A stretch of 64,000 nucleotides of DNA from Sulfitobacter sp. EhC04. Lineage in GTDB: Bacteria; Pseudomonadota; Alphaproteobacteria; Rhodobacterales; Rhodobacteraceae. The DNA lies in contig NZ_LXYI01000029.1 of the NCBI RefSeq assembly GCF_001650875.1, positions 1 through 64,000 of the forward strand, in the 5' to 3' direction. Shown here in pieces: positions 44,788-53,226 of the stretch (position 1 is its first letter; each line of letters starts with the position of its first letter). The notes under the pieces were generated by a model. That model saw only the letters and a program-made list of their open reading frames with translations. It was not told the DNA's origin and did not search any database. A program made the position numbers and the translations under genes.

Positions 44788-45756
44788 GTGACAAAAGTGA
44801 CAAAAGACTGGATCTGCGAGATCGGTCTGTTGATTTACCCCGACTGCCAATTGTCCGCGATTTACGGCCTGACCGATCTGTTCCGGATTGCGGGCGAGTG
44901 GGCAGATAGCGACAACCCGCGACAGGTTCGGGTCACCCATTGGCGCGCCGAGGAAGGTGGGGAGCTCATTTGCGTCTGGGATACCCATCCGAACAAGACC
45001 CATCATTTGGATTACGTTATCACGCCGCCCAGCATCGTCATGCCGGACAAGATGCAGCCCATGCCACAAGAGGCTGCGTGGCTTCGGTCGCAACACAAAG
45101 AGGGCAGCCGCGTTTGCTCGATCTGTGCAGGTGCGTTCGTTCTTGCCGAAAGCGGATTGCTGCAAGGCCGACGGGTGACAACGCACTGGGCTTTCGCCAA
45201 ACACCTTGCACAAAGCTACCAAGATATTGAAGTTGCCGACAGAAATCTGGTGCTGGACGATGGCGACGTGATTTCAGCGGGCGGTATCCTTGCCTGGACC
45301 GATCTTGGCCTGACCCTTGTCGAGCGTCTCTTTGGACGGAGCACGATGCTGTCGACGGCCCGATTTCTGGTCATTCAGCCGCCGCGGGCCACGCAGCTTC
45401 CCTTCACCGAGTTTATCCCGGTGTTCGATCATGGAGACGCGGCGATCCTGCGGGTCCAGCACCATATCCACGCTGATTTGACTGCATCTCTGAACCTCAA
45501 CGATCTCTCCGATGTTGCCCGTCTGGGAAGGCGAACCTTCATGCGCCGTTTTGCCAAAGCGACTTCGCTCAACCCCACCGAGTACATTCAACAGGCGCGT
45601 GTTGCCAAAGCCCGAGGTGTTCTGGAACTGACCAACCGTCCCTTGGATCAGGTCGCGTGGGAGGTCGGGTACAAGGACCCTTCTGCCTTCAGCAAAATTT
45701 TCCAGCGTATCTCCGGAGTTTCAGTCTCAGCGTATCGGCACCAATTTGGTGTCTAA
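44788..45756 (+). CDS. GlxA-type transcriptional regulator (DJ-1/PfpI + AraC HTH)
   Basis: About 322 residues. The N-terminal ~180 residues form a DJ-1/PfpI amidotransferase-like domain (IGLLIYPDCQLSAIYGLTDLF; VCSICAGAFVLAESGLLQGRRVTTHW). The C-terminus has the AraC HTH pair (LNDLSDVARLGRRTFMRRFAKATSLNPTEYIQQARV; GYKDPSAFSKIFQRISGVSVSAYR). I prefer GTG 44788, 7 nt after GAGG, to ATG 44767, which lies inside the TTGTCA palindrome. It is divergent from the haloperoxidase-like gene, its probable target. The stop abuts palindromic element D. Confidence 0.9.
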   Translation: MTKVTKDWICEIGLLIYPDCQLSAIYGLTDLFRIAGEWADSDNPRQVRVTHWRAEEGGELICVWDTHPNKTHHLDYVITPPSIVMPDKMQPMPQEAAWLRSQHKEGSRVCSICAGAFVLAESGLLQGRRVTTHWAFAKHLAQSYQDIEVADRNLVLDDGDVISAGGILAWTDLGLTLVERLFGRSTMLSTARFLVIQPPRATQLPFTEFIPVFDHGDAAILRVQHHIHADLTASLNLNDLSDVARLGRRTFMRRFAKATSLNPTEYIQQARVAKARGVLELTNRPLDQVAWEVGYKDPSAFSKIFQRISGVSVSAYRHQFGV

Positions 45757-45855
45757 AGCGTCCGGCCTTTAAACTGAGGCATCGCACATCACTTTTCGCG
45801 CCCCGCCGCAGGCGAAGGCAGCGAACAAGTGTTTCATGTTCAAGGCCGGACGCTC
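45757..45855. repeat. Dispersed nested palindrome, variant copy D
   Basis: Outer arms AGCGTCCGGCCTTTAAAC / GTTCAAGGCCGGACGCT, inner arms TTCGC/GCGAA and CACTT/AAGTG. The left arm and following GAGGCAT resemble copies A and C, but the core differs. It begins at the base after the regulator's stop codon. Confidence 0.8.
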
Positions 45856-46022
45856 TGGCCAAGGCTACCGTAGGCGTCAGTCAGGACAAGAAGCAGACCT
45901 TGGCGCAACCGCAGCGAATTGGCGCTTTGTCCTGCACGCCGGTCCTTGACCCATACCGCGCCGAAGGCCCGGTTTGGGTCGGAAATGCTTGACGATTGGG
46001 TCAGAATGAATGCGTCCAGAGC

Positions 46023-48113
46023 CTATGCAACCATGTTGTGCCGTTCTTCCTGGGTTTCGGCATTTTCCCCAGGCTCTCGCGGCAGGCGCATGACAAAGGT
46101 GCTGCCCTGACCCGTGACGCTGCTGGCGGTCAGCGTGCCGCCGTGCATTTCGGCGATATCGCGCGAAATGGCGAGGCCAAGGCCTGTGCCGCCGAATTGC
46201 CGGGTCGAGGTGGCATCGACCTGGTGAAACGCCTCGAATACCCGGCTGACCTGGTCTTCGGGGATGCCGATGCCGGTATCGGTGACGCTGAATTCCACCA
46301 CGTTGTCGTTCATGACCACATCCAGCTTGATGCTGCCCGTTTGCGTGAACTTTGCCGCGTTGCCGACCAGATTGATCAGCACCTGACGGACCCGGTTGGC
46401 ATCGGCATAGAGGTTTCCGGGGTCGACGGACACCTCGAATGCCAGGCCTTTTTCCTCGACCATGGGGCGCATCTGGTCTGCGACCGGACCAACGATGTCA
46501 TTTATATCGTAATGTGTCGGCTGGATTGCCTGGCTGCCGGATTCAAGCTTGGCGAAATCAAGGATTTCGCTGATCAGCGACAGCAGATGCTCACCCGACC
46601 GCTCCAGCCGGGTCATCATGCTGACGATCTGCCCGGTGAGCGATTTCAGTTGCGGCTCGATCTCTTTTGCGACTTCGGGATGGGCCTTGAGAGCCTCATT
46701 CAACGCCAGGGCAGGCGGCAGGCGGTCTACATTGCGGGCAAGGCGGGCGTGGCCCAGGATCACGGTCAGGGGGGTGCGCAATTCATGGCTCAGCACGCCC
46801 ATGAAATCGGTCTTGGCCTTGTTGGCGGCCTCTGCCGCCTGCTGCGCGCGTTTCAGGTCGGTGACGTCGATGCGCAGGCCCACGACGCTGCCATCCTCCA
46901 TCAGGCGGTCGGATGTCTGCATGATGCGCCCGTCCGGCAAGATCTGTTCAGGGTCCGAGGAGCCGTCCAGCGGGCGGTTGCGCCATTCCTCAAGCCACTC
47001 TTGCTCGCGCCCGACCGCGCTGCGGATGACCCCCTTGTTCAGGCTGGATTTGACGATGTCCTCGTAATGTACCCCGATTTTCACAACCGAGGAGGGGCCG
47101 TGCATTTCGGCGTATTTCTGGTTCATCGCAATCAGCCTGCCTTCGGGGTCGAACATCACAAAGCCATGGTGAAGTGCCTCGATGCCGTTTGTCAGCCTGC
47201 TTTCGGCCTCCCGCCGGGTGTCGGCCAGCCGCAGGACGTAAAACAGGCCGATTGCAACCAGCGAGATAAAGATGAGGCGCAGGCTCCATTGCCACATGAA
47301 TTGGGGGCGGCGCAGGGGCCAGCCGTCTGCCGGTGTGGCGGCCAATTCCCAAACGCCCATGGGAATGTTCAGTGTCATCACAACCGGGTCCCGGCTGAGC
47401 GCTGCGACGTCACCCAGCAACACATGGGCCACCGGGCCATCGCCAACGCGCCTTTCGCGCAGCACGATATCGTATTTTTCCGACAGGTTCGCGCTGCTGA
47501 TGCTATCAACGAATGAATCGTAATCCAGCACAACGGAAAGCAGGCCCCACGGCTCCCTCTTGCCGTCGCGCATGGTAAAGACCGGCTGTCTGAGGATCAG
47601 CCCGCGTCCGCCCTGCAACAGATCGACTGGCCCGTCGATCTGGCCGTTCCCGGTGCGCATGGCTTCGGCGACCTTCGGGAATTGCAGCGGGTTGGTGCGA
47701 TAATCCAGCCCCAATACCCTTTCATTGCCGGTCTTGGGGAACACCATTGTGACAACAAGGTCAGGCGCTGCGGCGATGTTGATGACATCATTGTTTTCAA
47801 GCAGGAAATCGACCGCCTTGATGTTGAATTCGGTCTGGTTCATGTCGGGATTCTGAGACAGGGCCGCGGCAATTTCGTTCATCCGCAGGACGCGGTTGAC
47901 CATCTCTGACTCGAATTTTTCGCGGATGGCGGACAGTTCGATCGTGGTGTTCAGTCGCAGGCTCTGCAGATAGGTTTGATAAGACAGGCTCTCGATCTTC
48001 CTGCCGAACGCGATGATGACGCCGCAGACAATTGCAATCAGAACAACGCGCGTCATCCAGAGATGCAGTGAACGCTGTGGTGTGGGGCGGATTCCCGTCT
48101 GGCGGCTCACCAT
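46023..48113 (-). CDS. Membrane sensor histidine kinase with CHASE-like sensor and PAS domain
   Basis: 696 residues. TM1 is at ~20-36. A periplasmic CHASE-type domain spans ~50-285 (LGLDYRTNPLQFPKVAEAM, ILRQPVFTM, GLLSVVLDYDSFVDSI), TM2 is at ~289-305, and a PAS-like domain follows (GIEALHHGFVMFDPEGRLIAMNQKYAEM). HisKA has its His at about 440 (FMGVLSHELRTPLTVILGH). HATPase_c shows NLVGNAAKFTQTG, DTGIGIPEDQ and GGTGLGLAIS. It has no receiver domain and no response-regulator neighbour, so it is an orphan here. The ligand is unknown. Confidence 0.9.
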   Translation of the reverse strand: MVSRQTGIRPTPQRSLHLWMTRVVLIAIVCGVIIAFGRKIESLSYQTYLQSLRLNTTIELSAIREKFESEMVNRVLRMNEIAAALSQNPDMNQTEFNIKAVDFLLENNDVINIAAAPDLVVTMVFPKTGNERVLGLDYRTNPLQFPKVAEAMRTGNGQIDGPVDLLQGGRGLILRQPVFTMRDGKREPWGLLSVVLDYDSFVDSISSANLSEKYDIVLRERRVGDGPVAHVLLGDVAALSRDPVVMTLNIPMGVWELAATPADGWPLRRPQFMWQWSLRLIFISLVAIGLFYVLRLADTRREAESRLTNGIEALHHGFVMFDPEGRLIAMNQKYAEMHGPSSVVKIGVHYEDIVKSSLNKGVIRSAVGREQEWLEEWRNRPLDGSSDPEQILPDGRIMQTSDRLMEDGSVVGLRIDVTDLKRAQQAAEAANKAKTDFMGVLSHELRTPLTVILGHARLARNVDRLPPALALNEALKAHPEVAKEIEPQLKSLTGQIVSMMTRLERSGEHLLSLISEILDFAKLESGSQAIQPTHYDINDIVGPVADQMRPMVEEKGLAFEVSVDPGNLYADANRVRQVLINLVGNAAKFTQTGSIKLDVVMNDNVVEFSVTDTGIGIPEDQVSRVFEAFHQVDATSTRQFGGTGLGLAISRDIAEMHGGTLTASSVTGQGSTFVMRLPREPGENAETQEERHNMVA

Positions 48114-48309
48114 ATCTCGGCCTAACTTTCTGTCTTGTGTCGCTCTGTCTTTGTCGCTCGAACCACCTACACAAACATTCCTCTAGATTCGGAAAAAATC
48201 ATGACCAAGTCACTGATTTTTCAATCTAACGGGGAAATTCTGGCGCAGTGTGACCCGATCACATCAACTATAACAGAGCACGAAACGGCGAGATATGCGT
48301 TGGATTGTG

Positions 48310-48650
48310 CGATATTGCGGAAGATGAAAGTGCAGGCTTCTGTTGCCAGGTGCCTGCGAACCCCGCCTTAAGTCGCTAAACCCAAGGACTTAGATTTCAG
48401 TCTCTCCGGTCGCTTACGCGGCCATTGCTACTGGAGCACTATTGTCATTTGCAATTGTACTTTTTACGCCGATAACGGTGGCAGTCAGCCGAGACAAAGC
48501 AAAACCCCTTTAGACGTTCGTCGATCCTGTTTCGACCCCATGATCCCCAAATGAAGGATGTTGGTGGAGTCGCCGGGTACCGCCCCCGGGTCCGATCCGC
48601 TTATTACGAGCGCGTTTATGTCCATAGTTCCGAAGAACAAGCCAGATATA
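48310..48650 (-). ncRNA. ssrA: Circularly permuted two-piece tmRNA
   Basis: Minus-strand tmRNA in the alphaproteobacterial permuted order. The acceptor piece comes first (about 48650-48562), with T-arm CCGGGGGCGGTACCCGG and end CGACTCC-ACCA. A 22-nt spacer (48540-48561) follows. The coding piece starts at 48539 with GGGGTCGAAACAGGATCGACG. Its GGGGTCG pairs with CGACTCC of the acceptor piece, one G-T. The resume codon GCA and tag ANDNSAPVAMAA then TAA occupy 48452-48414, ending in the MAA-type C-terminus recognised by ClpXP. Downstream pseudoknot-like stems include CAGGC/GCCTG near 48330-48355. The outer ends are estimates. It rescues stalled ribosomes, and SspB is encoded at 40.6-41.0 kb. Confidence 0.93.
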
Positions 48651-48700
48651 GGCCAAGGGGCCGGGATTTTCAATCGTCTACGTGATGAAATCGACCGAAA

Positions 48701-49762
48701 TCACAGCAACCCGCCTGCGCCCCAGGCCAGCCCCAGCACGATGGCCGCGGCAGAGAGTGCTGCCGCATATCCGATCAGTTTCAGCCTTGAGAACGGGCGT
48801 TCGCCATAGGTGCGCCCGTCGATGCCGGACACGACCACCTTCATCGGTTTGCCGCCATAGCTGTAATGGGCGATCCAGACCGGCAACAGGATGCGGCGGT
48901 AGTGGATGCCGGTTGTGTCGGTCTGATAGCGAATGCCGTGCACACCGGATCTGTCGATATGGCGCTTGATCCGGTTGCGGATCAGCAGCTTCTTGTCCGG
49001 CGCATTGGCGGACAGCCCCTGTGCCACGCTTTGATGGTGCCGTTCTGCGGCAAAGCCCGCCAGATATGCCGCGCGGTAGGGTCTGAGTGCTGCGGGATCG
49101 AAGTCATGCAGGATGCCGTCGCGGATCAGGGGGGTGACATGCGCAGAGGCGGGCATCAGCAGATCGTCGAAGGTGATGGTCATGCTGCCCGAAGTGCGAT
49201 GCGTCCGCCGCCGATCGCCCGAGCCGGTGGTGTATTTCGCCCAGTATCGCAGGGCCTCATGGCTGTCGAAGGTCCAGAACGGCGCGTAAAGCCCGGCCAG
49301 CCGTGCGTCCTCCAGCAGGGCGGGCAGGTCGCGCGGGGCGGCCAGACGCCTGGCCACCCAGGCGCGCATCTGGCGGCGGGCAAAGCCGGGATCGGTCTGA
49401 AAGGGGATCAGTGCCTTGGTGCGATAGCCGGCATCCGCAGGGCCCAGCACCACCGGGCCATTGCAATAGGGGCATTGTTCGGAAAGCGCTGCACCCACAA
49501 AGAGCACCGCACCGCCGCAGTTGCGGCATTGATAGGTGCGTTCCCGGGTCAACTCGGGCAGATCGTTCTCTGCTGCATCCGGTTCATAGGCGAATTCCTG
49601 CGCCGCATCGGCATCATGGATTGTCTCAAGCGCGTAGAGCCTGCCGCAGCTGCTGCATTCCAGTTTGCCCTGCAACGGCGAAAAGACGCAGTGCCCGCCG
49701 CAACTGGCGCAGGACAGGGCCGCCTGATCCGCCACAACCTGATCCGTCACGTCATGGGGCAT
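48701..49762 (-). CDS. Zinc-ribbon protein with C-terminal membrane helix
   Basis: 353 residues. Two zinc ribbons lie at the N-terminus: CASCGGHC...CSSCG (residues ~18-42) and CRNCGG...CPYCNG (~77-100). A large soluble domain (~115-320) follows, with RYWAKYTTGSGDRRRTHRTSGSM, FDDLLMPAS and ILLPVWIAHYSYGGKPMKVVVSGIDGRTYGERP, then one transmembrane helix (LIGYAAALSAAAIVLGLAWGAG). This resembles the TFIIB-type zinc-ribbon, PriA-like proteins of unknown function. It overlaps the preceding small membrane protein gene by one base. Function unknown. Confidence 0.8.
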   Translation of the reverse strand: MPHDVTDQVVADQAALSCASCGGHCVFSPLQGKLECSSCGRLYALETIHDADAAQEFAYEPDAAENDLPELTRERTYQCRNCGGAVLFVGAALSEQCPYCNGPVVLGPADAGYRTKALIPFQTDPGFARRQMRAWVARRLAAPRDLPALLEDARLAGLYAPFWTFDSHEALRYWAKYTTGSGDRRRTHRTSGSMTITFDDLLMPASAHVTPLIRDGILHDFDPAALRPYRAAYLAGFAAERHHQSVAQGLSANAPDKKLLIRNRIKRHIDRSGVHGIRYQTDTTGIHYRRILLPVWIAHYSYGGKPMKVVVSGIDGRTYGERPFSRLKLIGYAAALSAAAIVLGLAWGAGGLL

Positions 49763-50076
49763 CAGTCATTGTCCCCAAGGGCGGCGGCGATTTCCAGCAG
49801 GATGCGCAGCCGCAGCCAGGATCGGTCGATGGCCCCTGACAGATCACCCGTCACATGCCAGTCGCCGATGATGGTGGCGAAAAACCATGTGGCCATCAGC
49901 CAGAAGGCAATCACCGCCCAGCCGGAGATGGACCGGATGCGCCCGGCGGAACCGGGGCGCAATTCGTGGCGCGCCTCGTAGACCCGGATCAGCTTGACCA
50001 CCGGGCGGATGCCGATGGCGGTGGACAGCGCCAGCAGGGCAAGGGTGGCAAGCAGGGGGGCAAGGGACAAATACAT
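49762..50076 (-). CDS. Small membrane protein, partner of the zinc-ribbon gene
   Basis: 104 residues with two transmembrane helices (LAPLLATLALLALSTAIGI and ISGWAVIAFWLMATWFFATII) separated by a basic loop. Its stop overlaps the start of the zinc-ribbon gene by one base, so the two are probably an operon, with a shared membrane-linked role as inference. I do not recognise the family. Confidence 0.7.
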   Translation of the reverse strand: MYLSLAPLLATLALLALSTAIGIRPVVKLIRVYEARHELRPGSAGRIRSISGWAVIAFWLMATWFFATIIGDWHVTGDLSGAIDRSWLRLRILLEIAAALGDND

Positions 50077-50110
50077 CGGTAAGCCTGTTGTGACGGGACA
50101 GACCCAAGGT

Positions 50111-50210
50111 TACAGCGTCCCGCCTTTAAACAGAAGCATATCACTTCGCCAATGTCCCGAGAGCGCGCAGCGCGGCAGGGTATTGGCGTATCAAGTTTAA
50201 GGCGGGGCGC
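50111..50210. repeat. Dispersed nested palindrome, copy C
   Basis: Outer arms AGCGTCCCGCCTTTAAAC / TTTAAGGCGGGGCGC, with a core nearly identical to copy A (CGCCAATGTCCCGAGAGCGC / CAGGGTATTGGCG). It lies between the start of the small membrane protein gene and the rplM promoter. Confidence 0.9.
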
Positions 50211-50340
50211 GTTGGCACGGGATGCGGACCAACGGGAACCGGGTGATGCGAAGCGGCTGCGGAACCCCGGAATATTGGGGTAAAATAATACCTTAATTTC
50301 AAGCACCTGTTTTGCAACGATAAATATGGATAAGCGGTGC

Positions 50341-50368
50341 TTGACCGGGCGTAGGGGATGGTTATAAC
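50341..50368 (+). promoter_or_regulatory. Probable sigma70-type promoter of rplM-rpsI
   Basis: TTGACC (50341-50346), a 16-bp spacer and TATAAC (50363-50368), placed 64 nt before the rplM start. The -35 box overlaps the right arm of the CAAGCACC/GGTGCTTG inverted repeat. Confidence 0.6.
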
Positions 50369-50431
50369 CCGGCCATCAGATACCAGGCGGGGTGCTTTGC
50401 CCCTGCTGTCACCACCAAACGGGAATTTCCG

Positions 50432-50893
50432 ATGAAAACTTTCTCTGCAACACCGGCAGACATCGACAAGAAATGGATCATCATTGACGCCGAAGGCGTC
50501 GTGCTGGGCCGTCTCGCGTCGATCGTTGCCATGCGGCTGCGCGGCAAGCACAAGCCGTCCTTCACCCCTCACATGGATTGCGGTGACAATGTCATCGTCA
50601 TCAATGCCGAGAAAATCCAGATGACCGGCAAGAAGCGTGAAGAAAACTTCTACTGGCACACCGGCCACCCCGGCGGGATCAAGAGCCGCACCAAGGCGCA
50701 GATCCTTGAAGGCGCGCACCCCGAGCGGGTCGTGACCCAGGCCGTCAAGCGCATGCTGCCCGGCAACCGCCTGAGCCGCCAGATCATGACCAACCTGCGC
50801 GTCTATGCAGGTGGCGAGCACCCGCACGAGGCGCAAAACCCCGACGTTCTGGACGTGAAGTCCATGAACAAGAAAAACACCCGGAGCGCATGA
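50432..50893 (+). CDS. rplM: 50S ribosomal protein L13
   Basis: 153 residues. The typical start is [40 protein letters not shown], then [19 protein letters not shown], a YWHTGHPGG segment and [12 protein letters not shown]. It is slightly longer than E. coli L13 (142), as is usual in alphaproteobacteria. It is in an operon with rpsI, and the stop is next to the rpsI start. Confidence 0.98.
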   Translation: MKTFSATPADIDKKWIIIDAEGVVLGRLASIVAMRLRGKHKPSFTPHMDCGDNVIVINAEKIQMTGKKREENFYWHTGHPGGIKSRTKAQILEGAHPERVVTQAVKRMLPGNRLSRQIMTNLRVYAGGEHPHEAQNPDVLDVKSMNKKNTRSA

Positions 50894-50895
50894 GC

Positions 50896-51384
50896 ATGGC
50901 TGACGAAATCAACACACTCGAAGATCTGGCCGAAGTTGCCGGCGTTGCCGCAGCACCGGAAGTTGAGCTGACCCCGCGTGAGCCCGTGCGTGACGAATTG
51001 GGCCGTGCCTATGCCACCGGCAAGCGCAAAGATGCGGTCGCCCGCGTCTGGATCAAGCCCGGTTCCGGCAAGGTCACTGTCAACGGCAAGCCGCAGAACG
51101 AATATTTTGCACGCCCCGTGTTGCAGATGATCCTGGCGCAGCCTTTCGGCATCACCAACACAGAAGGCCAGTTCGACGTGGTCGCCACCGTCAAGGGTGG
51201 CGGTCTGTCCGGTCAGGCCGGTGCGGTCAAGCACGGTGTCTCCAAGGCGCTGCAGCTTTATGATCCCTCCCTGCGCGGTGCGCTGAAGGCGGCAGGTTTC
51301 CTGACCCGCGACAGCCGTGTCGTCGAGCGGAAGAAATACGGCAAGGCCAAGGCGCGCAAGAGCTTCCAGTTCTCCAAGCGTTAA
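50896..51384 (+). CDS. rpsI: 30S ribosomal protein S9
   Basis: 162 residues. The S9 core is [52 protein letters not shown] and the C-terminal [25 protein letters not shown], which reaches the decoding centre. An alphaproteobacterial N-terminal extension of about 35 residues is present. GGAG lies 9 nt before ATG 50896. An ATG two codons earlier (50890) overlaps the rplM stop but sits too close to the ribosome binding site. Confidence 0.98.
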   Translation: MADEINTLEDLAEVAGVAAAPEVELTPREPVRDELGRAYATGKRKDAVARVWIKPGSGKVTVNGKPQNEYFARPVLQMILAQPFGITNTEGQFDVVATVKGGGLSGQAGAVKHGVSKALQLYDPSLRGALKAAGFLTRDSRVVERKKYGKAKARKSFQFSKR

Positions 51385-51405
51385 GCTGCTGGTCATATTT
51401 TCGGG

Positions 51406-51437
51406 AAAGGCCGCGCCATCGGGTGCGGCCTTTTTCG
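51406..51437 (+). terminator. Intrinsic terminator of rplM-rpsI
   Basis: Stem AAAGGCCGC / GCGGCCTTT with loop GCCATCGGGT and a following TTTTTC, 22 nt after the rpsI stop. Confidence 0.85.
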
Positions 51438-51490
51438 TTTCTGCGGGCGTTTTCGCATTTGGTTTCGACGCGCTGGCGCGCGCCGACCGC

Positions 51491-51551
51491 CGGGGGAGGC
51501 GCTGCCTCCCCCGGACCCCCACCGGGAATATTTTTTGCCAAAAAGAAAGAG
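51491..51551. repeat. Repeated intergenic hairpin plus GGGAATATTTT-GCCAAAAAGA motif, copy 2
   Basis: GGGGGAGGC-GCT-GCCTCCCCC hairpin followed by GGACCCCCACCGGGAATATTTTTTGCCAAAAAGA, the same layout as 62831-62873. It lies about 60 nt before the LLM oxidoreductase start. Confidence 0.7.
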
Positions 51552-51608
51552 GCAGGGTTTTACCCGGGCTGCGGCTGTCTATCTTGGGAAGCAACAAAGG
51601 AGTTTGAT

Positions 51609-52598
51609 GTGAAATATTCGGTTCTCGATCTGGCACCTGTCCCCGAAGGCAGCGATGCGGCGCAGGCGATGCGCAATACCACCGAACTGGCGCAGCAGGC
51701 CGAGGCGCTGGGGTTTCACCGCTACTGGATGGCGGAGCATCACAACATGCCCGGCATCGCCTCTGCCGCGACATCGGTGCTGATCGGCCATGTGGCAAGC
51801 GTGACCCGAACCATGCGCGTGGGGGCCGGGGGCATCATGCTGCCCAACCATGCGCCGCTGGCCATTGCCGAACAATTCGGCACGCTGGCGACGCTATACG
51901 GTGACCGGATCGACCTGGGCCTGGGCCGCGCGCCCGGTGGCGATCAGGCGGTGTATCAGGCGCTGCGCCGGGTGGGCAGCGACGATTTTGTGGCCGACGT
52001 GGCAGAGTTGCAGGGCTATCTGGGCGATCCGCAGCCCGGTGCAGCGGTGCGCGCCCTGCCGGGCGAGGGCACCCATGTGCCGCTGTGGATTCTGGGCTCG
52101 TCGCTTTATGGTGCGCAGGTGGCGGCGCATTTCGGGCTGCCATATGCCTTTGCCTCGCATTTCGCACCCGATGCGCTGGAGCAGGCGGTGGCGGTTTACC
52201 GACATCAGTTCCAGCCTTCCGCGCAGTTGGACAAGCCGCATTTCATGCTGGCGGTGAATGTCTTTGCCGCCGAGACCGATGCGGAAGGGGCCTATCTGCG
52301 GACCTCGATGCAGCAGGCCTTTGCCCGGATGCGCACCGGCCAGCGCGGCAAGCTGCCGCGCCCGGTGGATGACATCGACGCCGAGATCGGCGGCGCGGTG
52401 CGGCGCGGCGTGGATCAGGCGCTGCGGGTGACGGCAGTGGGCAGCCCCGAGACGGTGCGCGGCCAGCTCGATGCGCTGCGCGCCGAATACCAGCCCGATG
52501 AGATGATCCTGACCGGGCAGATCCACGATCACGCGGCGCGGCTCAGGTCCTTTGAAATCGCGGCGGAGGTGCTGTCGGGCCTGTCCCGCGCCGCCTGA
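51609..52598 (+). CDS. LLM class flavin-dependent oxidoreductase (luciferase-like)
   Basis: 329 residues, the group of luciferase-like monooxygenases with the N-terminus [54 protein letters not shown] and [14 protein letters not shown]-type motifs (here [15 protein letters not shown]). It uses reduced FMN. The substrate is unknown. GTG 51609 is chosen because AAGGAG precedes it by 7 nt. It is convergent with the TetR gene. Confidence 0.93.
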   Translation: MKYSVLDLAPVPEGSDAAQAMRNTTELAQQAEALGFHRYWMAEHHNMPGIASAATSVLIGHVASVTRTMRVGAGGIMLPNHAPLAIAEQFGTLATLYGDRIDLGLGRAPGGDQAVYQALRRVGSDDFVADVAELQGYLGDPQPGAAVRALPGEGTHVPLWILGSSLYGAQVAAHFGLPYAFASHFAPDALEQAVAVYRHQFQPSAQLDKPHFMLAVNVFAAETDAEGAYLRTSMQQAFARMRTGQRGKLPRPVDDIDAEIGGAVRRGVDQALRVTAVGSPETVRGQLDALRAEYQPDEMILTGQIHDHAARLRSFEIAAEVLSGLSRAA

Positions 52599-52608
52599 AC
52601 GGGCGAAA

Positions 52609-53226
52609 TCACTCGTCCGGGCGCACCAACCCCAGACCCCGAAGGTAGATGCCGATGCCGGTTTCCAGCAGGTCGTCCGCCGGGAAGGGCGAGGCGCGGC
52701 CGGGGGAGTTGCGCGCGAAAAGTTCCACGACACCGTGGCTCAACGCCCAGATATGGGCCGAGAACATCGAGGCGGGCGGGCGCCGGTCCTCGGGGATGTG
52801 CTGGCTGAGGTCGGTGGCGGCGCGTTCCAGCACCGCATTGGCGCGGCCCGCCACGGCGGCCAGGTCCGGCGTCCGGTTCACCGAGATGCCGCTTTCGAAC
52901 ATCGCGATGTAATGGCCGGGATATTTGCGGGCAAAGGCGAGATAGGCCCGGCCCGTGGCTTCGAAGGCCTTGAGGGCGGAGGGCTGGCCGGACTGATAGG
53001 CGAAATCCATCAGATCCGCAAAAATCTCGTAGCCTTGCCGGGCGGCCTCGGCGATCAGATCCTCGCGGCCATCGAAGTGGCGGTAGACCGCCGCCGGGGT
53101 CACGCCCGCCTGTTTGGCCGCCTCCGACAGGGTAAATCCGGTTGGGCCGCGCGCCTCGATCAGTTCAAGTGCGGCCTCGATCAGCGCCTGTCGCAGGTTG
53201 CCGTGATGATAGCCGCGTTTAGGCAT
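52609..53226 (-). CDS. TetR/AcrR family transcriptional regulator
   Basis: 205 residues. The N-terminal HTH is in GFTLSEAAKQAGVTPAAVYRHFDGREDLIAEAARQG, with a ligand-binding helical C-terminus (YLAFARKYPGHYIAMFESGI, a WHG-type tail). The ligand is unknown. The ATG lies inside the end of ppk2 (8-bp overlap), so it is probably cotranscribed with ppk2. It is convergent with the LLM oxidoreductase, which could be a target. Confidence 0.93.
   Translation of the reverse strand: MPKRGYHHGNLRQALIEAALELIEARGPTGFTLSEAAKQAGVTPAAVYRHFDGREDLIAEAARQGYEIFADLMDFAYQSGQPSALKAFEATGRAYLAFARKYPGHYIAMFESGISVNRTPDLAAVAGRANAVLERAATDLSQHIPEDRRPPASMFSAHIWALSHGVVELFARNSPGRASPFPADDLLETGIGIYLRGLGLVRPDE

Larger units (their letters stand above)
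50077..50431. other. Intergenic region upstream of rplM
   Basis: Contains palindrome copy C (50111-50210), an 8-bp-arm inverted repeat CAAGCACC/GGTGCTTG (50300-50307 / 50336-50343) and the rplM promoter. No further gene seen. Confidence 0.5.

Noticed and set aside
48135-48371. 78-residue plus-strand ORF
   Set aside because: It overlaps the 3' part of the tmRNA gene on the other strand and shows no family features.
49989-50306. Minus-strand peptide shared by the palindrome copies (PIPCRA...LKAGRC)
   Set aside because: The similarity follows from the DNA repeat. No ribosome binding site or independent coding signal.
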